In this document: piece by piece, positions 35,041 to 45,632 of the stretch
Numbering within the stretch: position 1 is the stretch's first letter
Layout: every line of letters starts with the position of its first letter
Source of the DNA: Avena insularis
Taxonomy: Eukaryota > Streptophyta > Magnoliopsida > Poales > Poaceae
Reading direction: 5' to 3'
Assembly (NCBI GenBank): GCA_023614405.1
Contig: CM042685.1
Coordinates: forward strand, 235,145,661 to 235,209,660
DNA: 64,000 bases
Translations under genes and position numbers: made by a program
The notes under the pieces: generated by a model
Database searches by the model: none
The model's input: only the letters and a program-made list of their open reading frames with translations
Told to the model about the DNA's origin: nothing

Positions 35041-35215
35041 TTGGTCCCGGTTGGTAAGGGACTTTAGTCCCGGTTACCCAACCGAGACGGGGCAATCGGG
35101 ACTAAAGCCCCAACCTTTAGTCCCGGTTGCCCCACCAACCGGGACAAATGGGGCACACGTGCGCATCGAGCGCCGAGGGTGGAGCATTAGTCCCGGTTCG
35201 TAACACGAACCGAGA
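35041..35215. repeat. Left subterminal repeats of the CACTA element
   Basis: At least six copies of AGTCCCGGTT or AACCGGGAC in both orientations. In En/Spm such subterminal motifs are bound by the TNPA protein. Confidence 0.85.
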
Positions 35216-35518
35216 CTAATAACCTGCTGCCGCGGCAGAGATTTGGCCCATTTCTCTGCCGCGTCAGAGAATTCATTTTGGTATATTTTGTTGCCGCGGC
35301 AGCATTTTCGCCACTTTTTATGCCGCGGCAGAGAATTCATTTAGGTTGTTTTATTGTTTATTTAGTGTTTTGCATTTATCAACGAAGGAACCTTATATTA
35401 CACAAGATCATCATGACAATATTACATTCAATACACGGATCGAGTTTATGCACTACATACAAAAGTTGCTATTCGATGCGACCGGCCAATTCCTTCAAAG
35501 TTGCTATTTTTACAATTC

Positions 35519-38500
35519 CTATTGTCTATACACAGAAGAATAGTATTCCCCTTTCGGGTCTAGGACTTTTGCATCTAAGAATCCCGCCAATTCCTTCTGA
35601 ATTGCTCGTACGCGATCCTTTGGCAGAAGACCGTCCCGTAGACGTTCGATCTGATTTAAAAAAGGAGTCAGCCTATATGAATGAAACTAAACACAATTTG
35701 TTTGAAATTAAAAACTATAGAATTTTTTACGTACGTGGAGTTGCTCTAAATTTCTGCCCTTCTCATCGCACGTCTGCCGGATGAACTCGCAAACATAGTA
35801 TCCACATAGATTGTTACCTGGTCCCTGCGTCAGGCACTTTACGAGAACAGAGTTCAATCAAAATAATAATCAAGCATGATAATAACTGTATCAAAACTAG
35901 AATCAAAGAGATGCGCGGATATAGCTAGTGGTGCTTACATCTAGTGCTTCAAATGTAAGCTCCTCTTTCCAAACACCCCTAGCCTTTTTGGTGAACCTTT
36001 TCCAAGCGCTGCCCGGCGAAGAAAACGAATAAAATAAGTTATTAAGTACTTGATATCATAAAATTCACGAACGTTGCCGATATAGTGTCGTAATGATTAG
36101 AATTACCGCTGGAGAAGTATCTGCATGTCCTTCCACGTCTCAAGGGGTTTATGTTTCGAGTCCATGACTAGTACACGCCCTTTGTCAAGTTGAATGATTA
36201 ACAGAATATAGTGGTACCTGCGAATGCATAACTAATCAATTATATACTTAACATCGAGTAAGCGAAATAGAAAGTGTATACAAGACAATAACACTCACTG
36301 GAAGTTGTAAGGAAATAGTATTTCCCTTTTGGTTTCTTGAAACCTTAACGCGTGTACTATATTATCCTCCGTATCCTGGGGGCTTATTTTGAGATTAGCT
36401 TCATGAACCCAATATGGGTCAATGAAGCCAATGTCATAGATTTGTCCTCTGCTGCATTCGAGAATCTTCATTCTGCATATTACAGTATGATTATATACAT
36501 GCAATAAACAAAATAATATAGCTGGAGACTAAATTAATTACAGAATTAGTACTTACAGACAATAGGCACTGATGATCGATTTGTCCAAGGCGTCTTGATT
36601 GAATAATTGAAATAGTTCATCAAATTCAATGGATATCATGTCATCCCTTTCTTTCCCATGATGCTTTTTTGTAACCCTCAGCACTATCCAGTTAGCCCCG
36701 GCGGACGTGGCATGCATGTACCAGTTATGCAATCTTCGCATTTTTGTTGAAAGATTGTTTACCTCCTCAGGTTTGACGAGAGGTTTGCCGTACTGGTATT
36801 TGTATGCTACTTCACTCACGGGGAAGAACTCTAACTGGGATAAGTACTGGGCAATACTCATACCTTGAGCAGCGGCAGCTTCTCCGTGACAGTAACTACT
36901 GGATCATACTGCTCTTCGGCCCCATATTTGCTCGACCCCACATTGGTTTGAGAAATCACCTTGAGAGGGGCGCAAGTCTGTTTTGCTTGTTCCGAGCTGG
37001 GCAACAGATTTCCCGCTTGCATCAGTACTGCTCTTCAAGGCTTTTTGTGCCGCATGTGACTTGAGAATAGAACGGTCATAGTCTGATGACAGCTTTGGCT
37101 CGGGTTGATGAAGATTCTTTAGCATTTTAAACACTTTGGCTTTTTCTTCTTTGGTGCTGGGGAACTCTGGCTCTTTCGGCCGCCTCAGCTTAGCGAAAAA
37201 CGCTGTCGTTTCCGCATCAACGATCGCCACAGTCTCCTCTTCAGTACAGTCATAAGCTCTCTTGGGAGGAACCTTTGGTACTTTTGGAAGAGGCTCTTGT
37301 TTACGTTTCGGCGATCGCTTACGATGGCGATACGCTTACGCTTTTTATCTGGCGCGGCGATGGCTCATGGCGATGGCTGCACCGGAGATTGGTGAGGCGA
37401 CGGAGCCAGGTGAGGCGACGAAGACGGCTGCCGCGATGGCGACGACCTCGCTGGAGACGGGTGAGGCGGCGGCGAAGATGGCCTTGGCGTGTGATTTCGA
37501 AGCACGATACATTCCTTCGGCCATAGAATGGTGACGTTTTTTGCGTCACCCAGCACAGTCACATCCCCTTCACCAGCAGGGTAGTGAAGATCCAAAACCT
37601 CAAAGGTGGGCATGATTTCATCCACGCCGACAACAGCGTAGCCCTCTGGAACCGGACGACAGTGGTAAGTTGGTGTGGGTCCAATTGGTAAGGCATAGCC
37701 GACCGCCACCTTCATTGATATGTTCACAACTTTGACATGTAGCTCGCAGTGTGTCATCTCTGTGATATCATCCACTGGGTAGCCAACAGGAGCCATCGTC
37801 GGTGCATCATCGTCATCGCCATTGTCATCACCCGGGACCTCGGTGGAAGCCACACTGCTTTTTCGATTATTCGATAGGCCGGTAGCATCGAATGCAAGTC
37901 TTTGAGATGGGCCGTAGTACTTTGCTCTTTAAGTGTGTTAATTTCATCTTGTTGTTGCTTTAATCGTTCTTCAATTAAACGCATTCGCTCTTTCGACTAT
38001 CTCGCTTCAACCCGCCTCATCCTTTCTCCTCTGACGGCTTCTATCAGGATATTTCTTCCTCTCTTCGGGAAACCCAGTTCTCCATGGTTGGGAGCCTCTT
38101 GTGCCTCGTGTTCGTCCATCATGTTCCTTATTTCCAAGGGCGAGTGTGAGCTCATCATTCTCTCTACCGGGAATGAAGTCCCCATCTTTAACAGCCTTCT
38201 TGCTTCGATCCTCTCGATTGGCAAGGGGTCTTCTTTATGTCGTATGTTATATATACACCTCCTTCCGAGTCCAACGTGCCCCCATGCCCGTAAAACCAAT
38301 TCCTTGCACGTTCTACCCAATAAATGCGTCTGGGGTGATCTTTTTATCACGTAGTTCCTGCTCAAGTTTCTCCCACTTAGGAATGCCAACCCTGTAGCCA
38401 CCTTGCCCCATAGTATGGTGATACTTCTTGTTAGCAGCATTCAGCTTATTCGTTTCAGATATTTTCTTAGCTTTTTCTGATTTCTTGTATTCCACAAACT

Positions 38501-39308
38501 CAGCCCAGAATGGTTTTATCTTCTTAAACTGAATATTCTTGAAATCGGGAGTCTTCTTTTTCACGACATAGTCAAGGTGCAATCTTTTCTTCCAGTTGGT
38601 GAAACACTGGGCCATCTTCTTCAAAGCCCACTCCCTGACCTTATCCTCCATGGCTCTCCCATGTTGTAAGGCGTCCTCAACTGGATCCTCCGCATTTGGA
38701 TCCAGCTCTATCTTCGGTAGTTTGAAATTAACCATGAGCCTCTTCCACAGTAAATCTTTGGCGTGGTTAGGGACAAATAAACATGTTCCCTCTTCATCCG
38801 CATTAGCAGGCCTATTCCAATTTCTAATGGTGATCGGGATTAAGTCCCTAACGATTACTCCGCATTGTGCCACAAATTTGGTTGCGACAACTTCGGGAGC
38901 TGTCGGTTTGCCGTCTTCAGCGACATCTTCGATCCTGAACCTCTCATGGTCTTGCAACTTTTTGGTTGGGCCTCGTCTGCTCTTTTCAATAGATTCCTTC
39001 GATCCGGAGGGCTAAAAGAAGAAAGATCGTCGTTACTATTTCTATATAGATAGCAGATGATTAATTAATGAATTGATTTATATTACATGCACCTCGCCGG
39101 AGCGGTCGTCTTCTCGATTACACAAGGCATCGCCTTCTCCCTCGCGGAAGGCAACACCTTCAACCTCAAACAAGTTGTCTATTCCGGTAAAAAGAGGATC
39201 ACCCTCACCGGAGTTGTTCAGAAACGTTCATACGTCTAAATTATCTTCCCCACGGATCACACCTTGGATCAACTCTTCCTTTTCTTCGTCTCTGACGTGT
39301 GGGTCCAT
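35519..39308 (-). pseudogene. CACTA second gene: TNPA-like region plus Ulp1-like C48 protease domain
   Basis: Exon 1 starts ATG 39308 (MDPHVRDEEKEE) and has an in-frame TGA near codon 27 (LDV-stop-TFLNN). The next exon (38997-38313) is basic and TNPA-like (PTKKLQDHERFRIEDV, NRPANADEEGTC, WKKRLHLDYVVKKKTPDF); a one-base shift near 38312 precedes ERARNWFYGHGGTLD. Then come a coiled part (IEERLKQQQDEINTL), a proline/serine-rich part and, after 37230, a linker. The C48 domain spans about 36860-35600 over several exons: FPYNFQ, YHYILLIIQLDKGRVLVMDSK and LCGYYVCEFI. Catalytic His (36211-36213), Asp (36160-36162), Gln (35825-35827) and Cys (35804-35806) are all present. The end reads LDPKGEYYS, with TAG at 35519-35521. 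Confidence 0.75.
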
Positions 39309-39309
39309 A

Positions 39310-40430
39310 TTTTCTGCATAGGTGGAAAAACGAATAAGTCAAAGCGGCTAAAGGAGAAAGTTACGAATAAGTCAAAGCGGCTAACGAATATTTTCCGGAT
39401 CGAAGGTGAAACCCTAATATATACATACACAATAATAAAAATGAAGATAAACCCTGAACCCTAAGGCTATGAGAGGGGAACATGAGTATAAGGCTACAAA
39501 AGGTCTTCGATCTATCTATGGTCTTGATCTCGGTCTTCGATCTCGATCTCGATATCGTATTCTACCGAGAAGAACCAAATCACCGGAAAGAAAGGGAAAC
39601 AGTCAACACATGGCATCCATGCAATGCTCAAGCAATGATGATGATACGACAAGTTAATGTGCATTGGAATGTAACCCTAAAGCATGCTCGACAAGTTAAT
39701 CGGGGTTCCGAGGGGTGCAAACCCTAACTCAAGGAACTCCGGAATCACCTATTAGGGTTACTAGGGTGTTCTAATTAAAATTGTCATTTAAGTTGTTGAA
39801 CAATGCATGATTATAGCATAGATAGATAGTTCTCATTTTTCTGAACATTTTGGTATATTATTTGTATTTTTCTGTATTACAGATTAAAAGTTATTGAATT
39901 TACAAGTTTTATTCAAATTCTGAAATTATTAAATCAAATGTTTAAACCTTTTGCACCATAGTAACAACTAGCCATAGTGCCTGACAGGTGGGGCCCGGAG
40001 CCACCTCAGCAGCCACGCAAGCAAAGGGGAAACAGAGGACGCGGAGCCACCTCGCCACGCAAGAAAAGGGGAAACAGAGGTGGGGCCCGGAGCCACCTCG
40101 CCGCCGCTGTCAAGGAGGACGCCAGCCGTGGCGTGGACAAGGAGGACACGGTGGAGGAACGGCGCCCGGCGGTGCACCACCTGATCGAAGCCGCCGCGCC
40201 CACCAGCATCAGCAGAGGGAGGGGGAGGACAGAGGCAGGGAGGGGCGCCATACCGACGCCAGCGTGGGGAAGGTGCGCGGCCTTGAAGGGGAAGAGACGC
40301 GGCGGCGGTCGTCGGGAAGAGACGCTTGAGCGGAGCTGGCGGCCGGAGGCGGAGGCGTTGACGACGGCAGGAGGCGGAGAAGCGGCAAGCAAGGCGTCGT
40401 CGAGAAGAAGAAAGAGAGAAGAAGAAGAAG
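39310..40430 (-). other. Leader region of the CACTA second gene
   Basis: About 1.1 kb between the ATG at 39308 and the TATA box at 40431-40440. Its distal part (39975-40430) is GC-rich and simple (repeats of GGTGGGGCCCGGAGCCACCTC near 39990 and 40080) and has open frames on both strands, which look incidental. It probably holds a noncoding first exon and an intron. Confidence 0.4.
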
Positions 40431-40590
40431 TTATATAAAGGGAGGGTATCGTCGGTTGGTGGCTCAACCGGGACTAAAAATACGTCGGGTTTGGAGCCAC
40501 CAACCGGGACGTATAGTCCAATTTTCAATTAGGCGCCAAGAAGCTGAGGCTCTTTAGTCGGTTGGTGGCTCCAACCGGACGTATTCCCAT
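40431..40590 (-). promoter_or_regulatory. Promoter module of the CACTA second gene
   Basis: A minus-strand TATA box CTTTATATAA at 40431-40440 is followed upstream, within 15 bp, by AACCGGGAC / GTCCCGGTT-type repeats (40452-40590). Downstream on the minus strand the text is CT-rich (TTCTTCTTCTCTC), as at plant transcription starts. Confidence 0.6.
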
Positions 40591-40676
40591 TTTCAAATTT
40601 TTCAGTTATTTTCTCTGCTTCGCATTATTTTTTATTTTAGGGTTTAAATTTGTAATGTTTTTAAATGATAATTACT

Positions 40677-41240
40677 TTGGAATTTAGAAAAACTTTAAAC
40701 ATAAAAGTGTTTGAATTTGAATAACTAATTCAAACCATTTTCTTTTGAAAAATAATTAATGTAACCATTTAAACTATGAACCATTTAAAATTAATAATGA
40801 AATAACTTATATTTTTTAAATATTAATTTGGAATTTAGAAAAACTTTAAACATAAAAAGTGTATGGATTTGAATAAATAATCCAAAACCATTTTCTATTT
40901 TTAAAAAATAATTAATGTAACCATTTAAAATTAAAAATGAATTAACTTATATTTTTAAATATTAATTTGGAATTTAGAAAAACTTTAAACATAAAAAGTG
41001 TATGGATTTGAATAAATAATCCAAAACCATTTTGTATTTTTAAAAAATAATTAATGTAACCATTTAAAATTAAAAATGAATTAACTTATATTTTTTAAAT
41101 ATTAATTTGGAATTTAGAAAAAACTTTAAACATAAAAAGTGTTTGGATTTGAATAAATAATTCAAAACCATTTTCTATTTTTAAAAAATAATTAATGTAA
41201 CCGTTGAAAATATGAACCATTTACAATTAAAAATGAATTA
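40677..41240. repeat. AT-rich tandem array, unit about 140 bp, four copies
   Basis: TTGGAATTTAGAAAAACTTT begins near 40677, 40827, 40967 and 41107, each time followed by AAACATAAAAAGTGT and a stretch with CCATTTAAAATTAA. Later units are more alike than the first. No coding potential. Confidence 0.85.
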
Positions 41241-41448
41241 ACTTATATGTAAATCAAAAACATTTTCTTTTTAATGGTAGGAAAAGAGGACGGAAAATAA
41301 TGGGCGGAAATAAAATTTGATTAGGATAGAACTGGAATTAAAGTACATAACACAACTAACACAAAGTTACATAGAAGAACTGAAAATTAAGATACATGGC
41401 CAGATTAAGCCACAATCGGCCGAACTTGTTTTGCAATGTTGGAATAAT

Positions 41449-41990
41449 TCAGTCATGCTCCTGCCTACACCTGTAATACTCGCCACTGTAGTCGTCGTAC
41501 TCACCGCGGCCGTCGTCGCTATCGTCGTCGGGGTCGCCATAGTTGAACCTTGAAGGTTGAGTACGAGTGGGCTGGACTTGAGGGTAGCGCAGGCGGGGGC
41601 TAGAGTCGGCGGCCGTGTCGTAGGCCATGACGCTCTGGAGAGTCCGGCCGCGCCACCACAGCCGCCGGCCTCGTTGAAGTTCGGAGGAGGTGGGCCCTCC
41701 TCCTCGTGCCTGGCGAGTGCCCTCTCACGCCGATCCACGAAGAAGGCTTCCCAAGTTGGGAAATAGTCGGGATGCCATCTGGGATTCCTCCGCTGCTCCG
41801 GAGTGAGCTCGAAGTAGTAGTGGTTCGTGATGGCCATCCGACGCGCCACACCTAGAGGGACAGGAGGAACCGGCACGCCTCCGGCGCTCAGCATCCAGCC
41901 GACGGGGACACAGTAGCCCGGCGGGCAGGGGTAGTTCGAGGCGCAAAGCGCCTCCGCCTCCCTGGGAGTTAGTGCTACGGTGGAAGCCAT
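41449..41990 (-). pseudogene. CACTA accessory gene, copy 1 (unknown function)
   Basis: It starts at ATG 41990 (MASTVALTPREAEALC), which is preferred to the longer frame because a TATA box lies about 65-80 bp upstream. Features: PCPPGYCVPVGWMLSAGGVPVPPVP, then AITNHYYFELTPEQRRNPRWHPDYFPTWEAFFVDRRERALARHEEEGPPPP. The acidic tail (GDPDDDSDDG...EYYRCRQEHD) lies in another frame and ends at TGA 41449-41451, so one frameshift occurred near 41560. Similar proteins sit inside other Triticeae CACTA elements as I recall. No fold or role is known to me. Confidence 0.6.
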
Positions 41991-42052
41991 GGGAAAGAGT
42001 GATGAGGTTGCAGATATGAGTCTAGAGATGTGCAATGACAATGGAGGCCAAC

Positions 42053-42186
42053 CCTACATATATATATAGTGAAGAACTGGCGGGAAAAAATGGCGGGAAG
42101 AAAAATGGCGGGAAAAATGGCGTGTCGACATTATGTCGTGCGGAGTGTACCTTGTCCCGGATGGTGTCACCAACCGGGACTAAAGA
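42053..42186 (-). promoter_or_regulatory. Promoter module of accessory copy 1 with E2F-like sites
   Basis: In minus-strand order: GTCCCGGTTGGTG-type repeats (42151-42186), three E2F-like sites TTTTCCCGCC, CTTCCCGCC and TTTTCCCGCC (42108-42116, 42092-42100, 42079-42088), then a TATA box CTATATATATATG (42057-42069), then the ATG at 41990. TTTCCCGC fits the plant E2F consensus TTTSSCGC. Confidence 0.6.
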
Positions 42187-42248
42187 TGAAAAATGGCGCG
42201 TCCACACACATGCATAATATGGCGCGTCCACACACATGCATAATAATA

Positions 42249-43566
42249 GGAGACGAGCATCGTTAGAACTTGCATTGGATCTCTGAAGAAACCACATATT
42301 GCGAGTCTAAAAATGATTTTTTCAAAAAATCACGAGCGATAGATCATGTACCTATAGTACAAACCGGACCCACTTCCTACCGATTCGGCAAACATTTGTC
42401 CTTTTTACCCGGGATGGACGAAAAGGTTTGAGATGTACCGGTTGGGAGATAGTCCATGTAAGGTGGTCTAGTATTTTAGGAAAATGGGACGGTAGCATTA
42501 TGAAACGGCATTTTGGTGGTTACTTCACAAAACGACCCGTTTTTTGCGCTCGGAAAATGGAAAAGGGCTTTTCCGTGCGACAAAAAGGAAAACTTCCTCC
42601 TGCAACATTGTTCTCCATACCAATGTCCACACACATGCATAATATGGGCACAACATCACAAACTATGCCGTGATTCAGCACATAACATCGGTCATTTGGA
42701 CCGAAAGCCATGAAACCTCGAACATGATAGGTCATTTTGTGAAGGTTTTTTCGAAACATGATCAATATACCAAGTCTGGTATTTTTCCTTTCAACTATGT
42801 AACAAAATATGACACCACGCGAAGGATTTTCATTGTTCGGATTTTTTTTGAATTTATTATGCCCGTTTTGAATTATCTGAATTTCTAACTATGGTCAAAC
42901 CGGTGTGCATGAAGATAGGGGACGAGCATCATTAGAACTTGCATTGGATCTCTGAAGAAACCACATATTGCGAGTCTAAAAATGATTTTTTCAAAAAATC
43001 ACGGGCGATAGATCATGTACCTGTAGTACAAACCGGACCCACTTCCTGCCGATTCGGCAGACATTTGTCCTTTTTACCCGGGATGGACGAAAAGGTTTGA
43101 GATGTACCGGTTGGTAGATAGTCCATGTAAGGTGGTCTAGTATTTTAGGAAAATGGGACAGTAGCATTCTGAAACGGCATTTTGGTGGTTACTTCACAAA
43201 ACGACCCGTTTTTTGCGCTCGGAAAATGGAAAAGGGCTTTTCCGTGCGACAAAAAAGAAAACTTCCTCCTGCAACATTGTTCTCCATACCAATGTCCACA
43301 CACATGCATAATATGGGCACAACATCACAAACTATGCCGTGATTCAGCACATAACATCGGTCATTTGGACCGAAAGCCATGAAACCTCGAACATGATAGG
43401 TCATTTTGTGAAGGTTTTTTCAAAACATGATCAATATACCAAGTCTGGTATTTTTCCTTTCAACTATGTAACAAAATATGACACCACGCGAAGGATTTTC
43501 ATTGTTCGGATTTTTTTGAATTTATTATGCCTGTTTTGAATTATCTAAATTTCTAACTATGGACTC
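42249..43566. repeat. 669-bp tandem duplication between the accessory genes
   Basis: GACGAGCATC(G/A)TTAGAACTTG starts the unit at about 42249 and again at 42918. The two units are nearly identical; a 66-residue frame recurs unchanged at 42513 and 43182. The frames look incidental. The high identity shows a recent duplication. Confidence 0.92.
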
Positions 43567-43600
43567 CCACGCGAAGGATTTTTATTGTTCGGCGGACATT

Positions 43601-43799
43601 TAGTCCCGGATGTAGTCACAAACCGGGACTAAAAATATTTTCCGCCATTTCCCACCTCTTCCCGCCAAGTTTTCCCGCCCTTTCCTTTCTACTAGAGCTT
43701 TTAGTCCCGGATGTAGTCACTAACCGGGACTAAAGATATTTTCCGCCATTTCCCAAAGCTTCACGCCAAGTTTTCCCGCCCTTTCCCTCTATATTTAGG
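43601..43799 (+). promoter_or_regulatory. Promoter module of accessory copy 2 with E2F-like sites
   Basis: Two AGTCCCGG...CCGGGACTAAA pairs (43601-43633 and 43701-43734), three E2F-like sites (TTCCCGCC at 43659-43666, TTTCCCGCC at 43671-43679 and 43772-43780), then TATA-like TCTATATTTAG at 43789-43799 and the ATG at 43850. It mirrors the module of copy 1. Confidence 0.6.
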
Positions 43800-43849
43800 G
43801 TGATCGTGTCATGGCTATCCACACATCCACACCTTCCTCTCTTAGAACA

Positions 43850-44467
43850 ATGGACAACGCCTAATGGGCCATTCTGACCCTCGAGGAGACCGAGGCGCCA
43901 GCGCCTCAACTACCCTTGCCGTCAAGCCGGCCGGATGTCGATCTTGGCCGGAGGGTTCTGTCCCTCCTGTCCCTCAAGGTTCCGTGACGCCAGGCCATCA
44001 CAAATCACTTCTACCACGAGCTCACGCCGAGCAGCGGATGGATCCCGGTGGGATCCCGGCAACCACGACACCTGGAATGCCTTCTTCGCTAATAGGCGGA
44101 AAGGGAGCTCGCCAGTACGAGGGTGATGGCCCGCCACCGTGAACCACAACGGCCGCCGTGTAAATGCGTGGTGGGCGAACCGTACTATCATCGGAGTGAT
44201 GCGCTACATCGCCGGGGGAGACCATCCTCGCCTACGTGCCCACGAGTCCACCCGCCACAGGCCCCACACTGTCCCGGCGGTAGCGGCATCGTCTTCCAGG
44301 AGACCCCTCTCCTACCCGCCGTGAATCCGAGGCTGGAATGGCCCCTGGTATATGCCATGGATGGGCTGAGGATCCCCGAAGTGGCAGGTGACGATGACGA
44401 TGATGATGACGACAACGATGAAGACCCTGAAGCTGCGTACTATAGGACTAGGCATGATTATGACTAA
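43850..44467 (+). pseudogene. CACTA accessory gene, copy 2, decayed
   Basis: The ATG at 43850 opens MDNA and is followed by an in-frame TAA (43862-43864). Then LTLEETEA, RQAITNHFYHELTP and the acidic end DDDDDDDNDEDPEAAYYRTRHDYD with TAA at 44465-44467 can be matched to copy 1 across frameshifts. It points away from copy 1, with the 669-bp duplication between them. This copy is more damaged than copy 1. Confidence 0.6.
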
Positions 44468-44666
44468 AGAGGGCGGCTTTAGTCCTGAGTGTTAGCTAGT
44501 CCCGGTTTGTCCCGGTTTTTAATATTATTAAATGTCTTGAGTGTTACCTAATAAATAGAGGGAAATTCCTATATAAAGAGAGGGTTCATATTTAGTCCCG
44601 GTTGGAGAAACCAACATGTTGAAGGGATTGGCGAGTGGGCGAGCAACACTAATAATAGGGATGAGT

Positions 44667-44835
44667 GTCGACATTATGTCGTGCGGCTTGTACCTTGTCC
44701 CGGATGGTGTCACCAGCCGGGACTAAAGATGAACCTTTAGTCCCGGTTGGAGACACCAACCGGGACTAAAGATGAGTCAGCACTAATAATAGGGGTGAGT
44801 GTCGACATTATGCCGAGCTGCTTATACTATAAATA
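44667..44835 (+). promoter_or_regulatory. Promoter-like module before the hairpin array
   Basis: GTGTCGACATTATG occurs at 44667 and 44799 (also at 42122 upstream of copy 1), with AACCGGGACTAAAG pairs at 44697-44770, then the TATA box ACTATAAATATGC at 44827-44839. A transcript starting about 30 bp later would run straight into the tandem array at 44880. Confidence 0.5.
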
Positions 44836-44879
44836 TGCATCCTTGTGAGTCCAGTCCTCCAGCCAGTTTGAGGCATCTC

Positions 44880-45490
44880 CAAGATGGTTTTCGAGAGCAG
44901 GGACACCACTGCGGCCAGTTTCAGGGAGATGCCGACGGAGCCCAGTCCTCCGGCATCTCCGAGAAACTGGTCATAGAGGCACTCCCTAATATGTGAAATT
45001 AGTTAGCTCTGAGGCGTATTGATCTAGTTAGTGAAGTTACAAGCTGCAAGATGGTTTTCGAGAGCAGGGACACCATGCGCCAGTTTCGAGGAGATGCCGA
45101 CGGAGCCAGGTCCTCCGCATCTCCGAGAAACTGGTCATAGAGGCACTCCTAATATGTGAAATTAGTTAGCTCCGAGGCGTATTGATCTAGTTAGTGAAGT
45201 TACAAGCTGCAAGATGGTTTTCGAGCGGGGACACCATCGGCTAGTTCGAGGAGATGCCGACGGAGCCCAGTCCTCCGGCATCTCCGAGAAACTGGTCATA
45301 GAGGCACTCCCTAATATGTGAAATTAGTTAGCTCCGAGGCGTATTGATCTAGTTAGTGAAGTTACAAGCTGCAAGATGGTTTTCGAGAGCAGGGACACCA
45401 CTGCGGCCAGTTTCAGGGAGATGCCGACGGAGCCCAGTCCTCCGGCATCTCCGAGAAACTGGTCATAGAGGCACTCCCTAATATGTGAAA
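44880..45490. repeat. Tandem array, ~165-bp unit, each unit a hairpin
   Basis: Units start with CAAGATGGTTTTCGAG at 44880, 45047, 45210 and 45372 (3.7 copies). Each contains an inverted repeat: CCAGTTTC..GGAGATGCCG on the left and CGGCATCTCC..GAAACTGG on the right, with a loop of about 15 bases. The first spans 44915-44970 and the last 45407-45462; the stem pairs 18 of its outer 20 positions. Units 2 and 3 have small deletions but keep the stem. No protein reading is conserved. Confidence 0.88.
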
Positions 45491-45632
45491 TTAATATTAA
45501 AAACTGAGACTACAAAACCGGGACTAAAGGCCACAAACCGCGAAAGATATCCTTCGGTCAAGCCACAAACCGCGAAAGACATGAACTAGAGTTACATAAT
45601 ATGAGCATGAACTTCTTGGCATATGTCATTCC

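Noticed and set aside
39968..40528. Two long minus-strand frames (186 and 153 residues) in the CACTA leader
   Set aside because: Low-complexity GC-rich text with comparable frames on the other strand; they cross the proposed TATA box and repeats.
42513..43382. Two identical 66-residue frames
   Set aside because: Identity is explained by the 669-bp tandem duplication; neither has motifs or a promoter of its own.
44880..45490. CRISPR-like array
   Set aside because: Units are 165 bp direct tandem copies without unique spacers, in a plant nuclear transposon.
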